Shown here: positions 36,459 to 41,916 of the stretch, in pieces
Position numbering within the stretch: the stretch's first letter is position 1
How the letters are laid out: every line of letters begins with the position of its first letter
Assembly (NCBI RefSeq): GCF_001809535.1
Contig: NZ_KV797910.1
Coordinates: forward strand, 335,717 to 377,632
Length of the DNA: 41,916 bases
Reading direction: 5' to 3'
DNA from: Aerococcus sp. HMSC062A02
GTDB lineage: Bacteria; Bacillota; Bacilli; Lactobacillales; Aerococcaceae
Position numbers and translations under genes: made by a program
Notes under the pieces: model-generated
Told to the model about the DNA's origin: nothing
Seen by the model: the letters and a program-made list of their open reading frames with translations, nothing else
Database searches by the model: none

Positions 36459-38924
36459 CTAGTCTTCTGCCGCTAGCAAGTCCAAATCGATGAGGGGGGT
36501 CACGCGCATAAGCTCCCCTTCTTTATCTTCATCGACCAGGGCTTTGCCATTGGAATAGCGGTCCGCAATCGGTGCGTCAACGGCTCGGATTTGTTTGAGC
36601 TGACCATTGGCGCAGTATAGTTCAAAGAGGTCTTGGGTGGTCGCTACCGGATAGGCAGCGAGCAAGCGGTGAGGCTTGGTCTTCAATTCCTTGAGGACCA
36701 CGAGTCCCCGTTTGGCCCGGCCAAGACTGGCAATCTCTTCCCAGCGCAAACGTTTGGCGTGGCCTCTTTGGGTGAATAAGATAATTTGCGCCTGGTCGTC
36801 CACTTGGTCCTGGTAGACAGCATTGACAACCTGGTCTTTGTCTTTGAGGTTAATGGACTTCACCCCTTTGGCACGGAGACCAACCTGGTTGATTTCGTCA
36901 ATGCTATAGCGCAGACTGAAGCCAAATTCAGTAAAGATAATGATCTGGGCTTGGCTCTGGTCTGTCTCATCAGATACTTGATAGACATTGACGACTTGGT
37001 CCATGTCGTCGGAGAGGGTCATGGCGACGGCTGAGCGCTTCTTATAACCTCTAAATTCTTTAAAATCAGCTAATGGACTTTGCTTAACCATGCCTGCCTG
37101 GGTAATAAGCAAGATATTATCTTTGCTATTTTTGTCGTAAGGGAGCACTTTAATAATTTTTTCATCATTAGCAAAGTTAACCCTTTGCGATATGTGCTCT
37201 CCTAGGTCCTTCCACTTGAGCTCTTGAAGTTCATGGACAGGTTGGAAGATATAATTGCCTTTGTTGGTGATTAAGATCAATTGATCAAGTGTAGAATGTT
37301 CAGCTAAGTACAGGACATGGTCGCCCTCTCTTAGTCCCAGGTCTTCTAGCTCAGAAGACCGGTAAGAACGCAAACTAGTTTGCTTGACATAACCATAATT
37401 GCTGATGACTACCATGACCTGCTCTTCAGGAATAAGGAGTTCCTTTTTAATCTTAATTTCACTGATCTCATCCTGGATCTCACTACGCCGGGGATTGCTA
37501 TAGGCTTTTTTGATGGCCTTGAGCTCGTTTTTGATGACCTTGAGTAAGACCTTGGGCTGACTCAAAATCGTTTGGTAAGAAGCAATGGCTTCATTTAAGC
37601 TGAGTTTTTCTTCCTGGAGGCTAGTGATATCGGTATTGGTTAGCCGGTAAAGTTGGAGGTTGACAATGGCTTCAGCTTGCTTGTCAGTAAAGTCAAACTG
37701 CTCCATAATATTTTGCTTGGCGTCCTTCTTGTCCTTACTCTGCCGGATAGTTTGGATCAGCTCATCGAGGATGCTGATGGCCTTGATTAAGCCATCGACA
37801 ATGTGCAAGCGCTGGGAGGCCTTGTCGAGATCAAATTGGGTCCTCCGGGTGACTATTTCCTTACGGTGGCTGACATAGGCTGACAGGATATCCTTCAAGC
37901 CCACTTGCTGGGGCCGGAGCTGGTTAATGGCTACCATATTGAAGTTGTAATTAATCTGCAAGTTCGTATTCTTATAGAAATACTGGAGGATGGCATTGGC
38001 ATTGGCATCCTTCTTCAACTCGATAACAATTCTTAGGCCGTTGCGGTCGCTTTCATCGCGGATCTCACTAATGCCCTCAATGCTCTTATTGAGCCGGAGT
38101 TCGTCCATCCGTTTGACCAAGTCCGATTTGTTGACTTCAAAGGGAATTTCATCGATGACAATCTGTTGGCGGCCCGAACGCAGGGTCTCCATGCGGTGCT
38201 TAGACCGGACAACTACCTTGCCCCGACCTGTTTCATAGGCCTTGCGGATTTCATCCTTGCCTTGGATAATCCCACCTGTCGGAAAATCTGGACCGGGTAG
38301 AAAGTCCATGAGCTTGTCTAAGCTAGCCTTGGGATGGTCGATAAAATAATTAGTAGCGTCAATGACCTCTCCCAGATTGTGGGTGGGAATTTCCGTCGCA
38401 TAACCAGCAGAAATTCCCGCTGCTCCATTGACCAATAAATTAGGAAAGCCGGCAGGTAATACGGTAGGCTCTTCTTCCGTGTCGTCAAAGTTGAGCATAG
38501 TTTCAACCGTCTGTTTGTCCAAGTCGGCCAAGAGTTCATCGGCAATCTTAGATAAACGGGCCTCGGTGTAACGCATAGCAGCTGCTGGGTCGCCGTCCAT
38601 CGAGCCGTTATTACCATGCATCTCGATTAAGACTTCCCGGTTCTTCCAGTCTTGGCTCATCCGCACCATGGCATCATAAACCGAGGTATCGCCGTGGGGA
38701 TGGTAGTTACCGATCACATTCCCGACTGTTTTAGCAGACTTACGGAAATTATGACTGGAGGTATTGCCATCCACAAACATGGCATAAAGAATCCGCCGTT
38801 GGACAGGCTTGAGCCCATCGCGAATATCCGGTAAGGCCCGGTCTTGGATAATGTACTTGGAATAGCGGCCAAAACGGTCCCCCATTACATCTTCTAGAGA
38901 TAATTCTTGAATATCAACTGTCAT
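36459..38924 (-). CDS. parC: DNA topoisomerase IV subunit A
   Basis: ParC is the DNA-cleaving subunit of topoisomerase IV, which decatenates daughter chromosomes. The 821-residue protein has the winged-helix region, the catalytic Tyr119 in AMRYTEARL, a coiled-coil gate and six C-terminal beta-pinwheel blades (for example [11 protein letters not shown] and [12 protein letters not shown]). At the quinolone hot-spot, [10 protein letters not shown], residue 80 is Thr (ACC, 38687-38685) where Ser is usual; Asp84 is normal. It starts 3 bases after parE with GAGGAG 9 bases upstream. Confidence 0.95.
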   Translation of the reverse strand: MTVDIQELSLEDVMGDRFGRYSKYIIQDRALPDIRDGLKPVQRRILYAMFVDGNTSSHNFRKSAKTVGNVIGNYHPHGDTSVYDAMVRMSQDWKNREVLIEMHGNNGSMDGDPAAAMRYTEARLSKIADELLADLDKQTVETMLNFDDTEEEPTVLPAGFPNLLVNGAAGISAGYATEIPTHNLGEVIDATNYFIDHPKASLDKLMDFLPGPDFPTGGIIQGKDEIRKAYETGRGKVVVRSKHRMETLRSGRQQIVIDEIPFEVNKSDLVKRMDELRLNKSIEGISEIRDESDRNGLRIVIELKKDANANAILQYFYKNTNLQINYNFNMVAINQLRPQQVGLKDILSAYVSHRKEIVTRRTQFDLDKASQRLHIVDGLIKAISILDELIQTIRQSKDKKDAKQNIMEQFDFTDKQAEAIVNLQLYRLTNTDITSLQEEKLSLNEAIASYQTILSQPKVLLKVIKNELKAIKKAYSNPRRSEIQDEISEIKIKKELLIPEEQVMVVISNYGYVKQTSLRSYRSSELEDLGLREGDHVLYLAEHSTLDQLILITNKGNYIFQPVHELQELKWKDLGEHISQRVNFANDEKIIKVLPYDKNSKDNILLITQAGMVKQSPLADFKEFRGYKKRSAVAMTLSDDMDQVVNVYQVSDETDQSQAQIIIFTEFGFSLRYSIDEINQVGLRAKGVKSINLKDKDQVVNAVYQDQVDDQAQIILFTQRGHAKRLRWEEIASLGRAKRGLVVLKELKTKPHRLLAAYPVATTQDLFELYCANGQLKQIRAVDAPIADRYSNGKALVDEDKEGELMRVTPLIDLDLLAAED

Positions 38925-38927
38925 GCA

Positions 38928-40982
38928 CTAAAACTCCTCATCATCAAATAGACTCGTTTGGTCAGCTTCTAGACCAGCAGACTGGTCAGCCAGTTTACTG
39001 GCCAATTCTTCTTCCATTTCTGGATCGCTCTCCTGGCTAGCGGCCTCTAAGAGCTTGTCCTCTTCATCCATAGTAAAGGCAACATTTTCTTCAATCCATT
39101 CCCGTCTAGGGGCTACCTTGTTCCCCATCAGGACGGAAACCCGCTTCTCAGCTAGCGATTGGTCATCCAAAGTCACCCGGATTAAGGTGCGGGAGTCAGG
39201 GTTCATCGTCGTTTCCCATAATTGGTCAGCATTCATTTCCCCCAGCCCCTTGTAGCGTTGGAGGGTATAGCCCTTACCAACTTCCTTAGTCACTTGGGCG
39301 AGCTCCTCATCGGTCCAAGCATAGCGGATTTTTGCCTTTTTCCCCTTGCCTTTAGATACTTTATAAAGAGGAGGCATAGCCAAATAAACCTTGCCGGCTT
39401 CGACTAAGGGCCGCATATAGCGGTAGAAGAAGGTCAAGAGGAGAACTTGAATATGGGCCCCATCTGTATCCGCATCTGTCATGATGATGACCTTATCATA
39501 GTTAGCATCAGCAAGTTCAAATTCTACCCCCACGCCGGCACCAATGGTATAGATAATAGTATTCAATTCTTCATTCTTTAAGATATCCTGCATGCTGGCC
39601 TTTTCCGTATTTAAGACCTTGCCCCGGAGCGGTAGGATGGCTTGGAATTTCCGGTCCCGCCCCTGCTTGGCTGAACCTCCCGCTGAATCCCCTTCGACTA
39701 AGAAGAGTTCATTACGATTGGCATTTTTACCTTGAGCAGGGGTCAGCTTGCCGGATAGGAGGGTTTCTCGTTTGCGGCTCTTCTTGCCCTTGCGGCTCTC
39801 TTCCCGGGCCTTGCGAGCAGCATCCCGGGCCTCCCGAGCCTTCAAGGCCTTGCGGACCAGGTGCTGGGCCGATTCTCCGTTCTCTAGAAGGTAGATGCCC
39901 AACTTCTCATTGACCATCGCTTCCACACTTGACCGGGCCTGGGGTGTTCCTAGCTTACTCTTGGTCTGCCCTTCAAATTGCAGGTATTCTTCCGGCACAT
40001 GGATGGATAGGACAGCCGTGAAACCTTCGCGCACATCAGTCCCTTCCAGGTTCTTTTCCTTGGGTTTGAGCAGGTTGGTTTTCCGCGCATATTCATTGAA
40101 GGCCTTGGTAAGTCCGGTCTTGAGCCCTGAAACATGGGTCCCCCCGTCCGAAGTCCGTACATTGTTGACAAAGGATAGGATGGTTTCGGAATAGCCATCG
40201 TTGTATTGGAAGGCGAGTTCCATCTCGATTCCGCTCTCGGCTGCCTTGTCTTCGAAATAAACAGCTTGGTGGAGGGCGTCCTTGTCTTCATTAAGATATT
40301 TGACGAAGGCGACAATCCCCTCTTCATAGTGGTAGCTTTCTTCGAAGTCCTCTCTTTCATCTTTAAAATTAATTTTTAAGTTCTTCATTAAGAAGGCTGA
40401 TTCGCGCAAGTGTTCTTGTAAGGTCTTGCGGTCGAATTGGGCCTGGCCAAAAATTTTTTCATCTGGTTTGAAATGAATCTTGGTTCCTGTGGCCTTAAAT
40501 TTAATGGACTTCAAGTGGGCCTTACCTGGCTTACCGCCGTCCTTGAAAGCTTGCTTATACTCTTTTTGGTCACGGTGGACGGTAACTTCTAGTGATGAAG
40601 AAAGTGCGTTCACGACAGAAGAGCCAACCCCATGCAAGCCACCTGAAGTCGAATAGCCGCCACCTCCGAATTTCCCTCCGGCATGGAGGACGGTTAAAAT
40701 AACTTCTACCGTGGGCCGGCCTGTCGCATGTTGGCCGATGGGCATGCCTCGGCCATTATCTTGGACAGTTACAGAATTGTCTGGGTGGATGCAGACGTCA
40801 ATTTCATCGCAATAGCCAGCTAAGGCCTCATCGACAGAATTATCTACAATTTCATAGACCAAGTGGTGGAGGCCCCGGCTATCTGTTGATCCCACATACA
40901 TCCCCGGCCGTTTTCTGACGGCTTCCAGGCCTTCTAGGACTTGGATTGAACTTTCATCATATTGTGCTTGCTTTTTGGTCAT
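38928..40982 (-). CDS. parE: DNA topoisomerase IV subunit B
   Basis: ParE is the ATPase subunit of topoisomerase IV. The 684-residue protein has the GHKL ATP site (EIVDNSVDEALAG, DNGRGMPIG, GGLHGVGSSVVNALS) and the TOPRIM domain (LVEGDSAGGSAKQGRDR, PLRGKVLNTEKA, MTDADTDGAHI). The frame is open to 41054, but that point coincides with a promoter -10. ATG 40982, which has AAAGGGGA upstream, gives the usual N-terminus before YDESSIQVLEGLEAVRKRPGMY. It is called ParE rather than GyrB because parC follows directly. Confidence 0.94.
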   Translation of the reverse strand: MTKKQAQYDESSIQVLEGLEAVRKRPGMYVGSTDSRGLHHLVYEIVDNSVDEALAGYCDEIDVCIHPDNSVTVQDNGRGMPIGQHATGRPTVEVILTVLHAGGKFGGGGYSTSGGLHGVGSSVVNALSSSLEVTVHRDQKEYKQAFKDGGKPGKAHLKSIKFKATGTKIHFKPDEKIFGQAQFDRKTLQEHLRESAFLMKNLKINFKDEREDFEESYHYEEGIVAFVKYLNEDKDALHQAVYFEDKAAESGIEMELAFQYNDGYSETILSFVNNVRTSDGGTHVSGLKTGLTKAFNEYARKTNLLKPKEKNLEGTDVREGFTAVLSIHVPEEYLQFEGQTKSKLGTPQARSSVEAMVNEKLGIYLLENGESAQHLVRKALKAREARDAARKAREESRKGKKSRKRETLLSGKLTPAQGKNANRNELFLVEGDSAGGSAKQGRDRKFQAILPLRGKVLNTEKASMQDILKNEELNTIIYTIGAGVGVEFELADANYDKVIIMTDADTDGAHIQVLLLTFFYRYMRPLVEAGKVYLAMPPLYKVSKGKGKKAKIRYAWTDEELAQVTKEVGKGYTLQRYKGLGEMNADQLWETTMNPDSRTLIRVTLDDQSLAEKRVSVLMGNKVAPRREWIEENVAFTMDEEDKLLEAASQESDPEMEEELASKLADQSAGLEADQTSLFDDEEF

Positions 40983-41052
40983 CTTAAGCATGTCCCCTTT
41001 AATCCAATTATTATCATTCATTTCATCGCGTCTCAAAAAGACATCTTTTACC

Positions 41053-41081
41053 ATCTTACTCGATTTTTGCTGAATTCACAA
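41053..41081 (-). promoter_or_regulatory. promoter of parE-parC
   Basis: On the minus strand TTGTGA (41081-41076), a 17-base spacer and TAAGAT (41058-41053). It lies about 70 bases before the proposed parE start and argues against the longer upstream start. Confidence 0.6.
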
Positions 41082-41147
41082 TGCTTGTTTCACTTGCCTA
41101 GTCCTTGGCCTCTTTTGAATTTTTTTAATCAAGGGCGGTCGGAATAA

Positions 41148-41156
41148 TGCTATAAT
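41148..41156 (+). promoter_or_regulatory. extended -10 promoter of plsY
   Basis: TGCTATAAT is a perfect -10 with a TGn extension, 29 bases before the plsY start codon. It is divergent from the parE promoter. Confidence 0.7.
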
Positions 41157-41185
41157 ATAGACATGTCAAAAAAGCAGGTGAATAT

Positions 41186-41791
41186 ATGTTATTAAATTTA
41201 TTACTTCTAATTGTTGCTTATCTTCTTGGCTCAGTTCCTTTCGGCCTACTGATCGGTCGGGTCTTCTATCAGACTGATCTCCGTGACTACGGCTCAGGCA
41301 ATATCGGGACCACCAATGCCTTTCGCGCCCTGGGTAGGACTGGTGGCTTATTCGTTTTTGTCTGCGATATGCTCAAAGCAGGTCTCATTGTCCTCATTTC
41401 CCAGAGCTTTACTGCCTTTACTTGGCATCCCCTGGTTTATGGCATTGCGGTTATTTTGGGCCATAGCTTCTCGATCTTTCTCAAGTTCAAGGGAGGTAAG
41501 GCCGTGGCTTCTAGCTTCGGCATGGGACTCTTCTACGCGCCCCTGATTTCCCTTTTGGGAATTGGCGCCTTCTTCTTAGTCCTCTACTTCTCACGCATGG
41601 TGAGCTTAGCTTCAATCAGTGGTGTGTTGACGGCTTTGGTCTTGTCGCTTCTCTTTACTAGCGATCATTTCCTCCAACTGATCTTAGTCATTGTATGCTT
41701 GATCGTTATCCTCAGGCACCGGACCAATATTGAACGCATCTTAAATGGTAGCGAATCCAAAGTTCCTTTTGGTTTTCGAGCCAAAAAATAA
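41186..41791 (+). CDS. plsY: acyl-phosphate:glycerol-3-phosphate acyltransferase
   Basis: PlsY moves an acyl group from acyl-phosphate to glycerol 3-phosphate, the first step of phospholipid synthesis in Gram-positives. The 201-residue membrane protein has the three PlsY motifs: GSGNIGTTNAFRALG (37-51), GHSFSIFLKFKGGKAVAS, and RHRTNIERIL near the end, over about five to six helices. AGGTG lies before the ATG. Location divergent from parE-parC is common in Lactobacillales. Confidence 0.95.
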   Translation: MLLNLLLLIVAYLLGSVPFGLLIGRVFYQTDLRDYGSGNIGTTNAFRALGRTGGLFVFVCDMLKAGLIVLISQSFTAFTWHPLVYGIAVILGHSFSIFLKFKGGKAVASSFGMGLFYAPLISLLGIGAFFLVLYFSRMVSLASISGVLTALVLSLLFTSDHFLQLILVIVCLIVILRHRTNIERILNGSESKVPFGFRAKK

Positions 41792-41849
41792 GAATATTTT
41801 TCCAAATTGTATAGATGAGCATTCCTTCCGCATTGAAAGTGATCATTAA

Positions 41850-41916
41850 AGAGCCGTCGAAGACTTTCAGTCTTCTCTGTCCCTTTGCTCCAGAGGTCTA
41901 TTTCTCCCGCTAGCCT
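41850..41916. repeat. structured dispersed repeat, partial copy B
   Basis: CTCCAGAGGTC (41888-41898) is identical to 4083-4093. The preceding hairpin, GAAGACT-ttc-AGTCTTC (41859-41875), occupies the same place as GAAGTCT-tttc-AGACTTC (4053-4070). The copy runs off the window edge. Confidence 0.68.

Noticed and set aside
40983-41054. Longer parE start at 41054
   Set aside because: The codon overlaps the -10 of a 17-base-spaced promoter and lacks a ribosome binding site; ATG 40982 follows AAAGGGGA.

Overview
The window reads as a chromosomal segment of a low-to-mid GC Gram-positive coccus of the Lactobacillales, most likely Aerococcus or a close relative. Supporting signs are an LPXTG cell-wall protein, strong AGGAGG ribosome binding sites, PyrR-type attenuation of the pyr operon, TcyP, a class I fda aldolase, PpaC and ParC/ParE. 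The genus is inferred from overall protein character, not from a search. No prophage, transposase, CRISPR array, tRNA or rRNA is visible.

Layout: (1) 1-3.9 kb holds the end of a wall-anchored protein, a zinc-ribbon membrane protein, a cystine transporter (minus strand) and an unknown single-pass membrane protein. (2) 3.9-7.3 kb holds a structured dispersed repeat, then an aromatic-rich leader ORF with a transcription terminator in front of a three-gene ABC importer (lipoprotein, permease, ATPase). (3) 7.3-15.9 kb holds two divergent aromatic operons: aroE-aroK-aroQ-tyrA on the minus strand and aroF-aroB-aroA-aroC-pheA on the plus strand. Between them lie a perfect 30-bp palindrome, a consensus promoter and a second aromatic-rich leader peptide with an attenuator. 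(4) 15.9-19.1 kb holds a frameshifted NlpA/MetQ-type lipoprotein gene, an NCS2 purine permease and an HdeD-like membrane protein. (5) 19.1-28.2 kb is the pyr operon, pyrR-pyrB-pyrC-carA-carB-pyrK-pyrD, behind a PyrR-binding attenuator; pyrE and pyrF are not here. (6) 28.2-31.6 kb holds a VIT-family metal transporter behind an unrecognised structured leader, an OsmC/HesB-like pair, a long gene-free stretch and the aldolase. (7) 31.6-41.9 kb holds trkA-trkH, ppaC, an aldo/keto reductase and parE-parC on the minus strand, then plsY on the plus strand and a partial second copy of the dispersed repeat.

The most interesting signal is a probable two-locus aromatic amino acid attenuation regulon. Both the aroF operon and the ABC importer are preceded by a good promoter, a short ORF with a run of Tyr/Phe(/Trp) codons, mutually exclusive hairpins and an intrinsic terminator. 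No T-box motif, the usual Firmicutes solution, was seen. For aroF the segments form a coherent five-segment switch: stalling in the aromatic run allows 1:2 and 3:4 pairing (read-through), while completed translation allows 2:3 pairing and the terminator. The second copy of this architecture suggests that the importer brings in tyrosine/phenylalanine or a related compound.

The aro genes cover every step from DAHP synthase to chorismate, plus prephenate dehydratase and prephenate dehydrogenase. No chorismate mutase is visible, so it must be encoded elsewhere. Many start codons were reset from the longest frame using ribosome binding sites; several are TTG or GTG.
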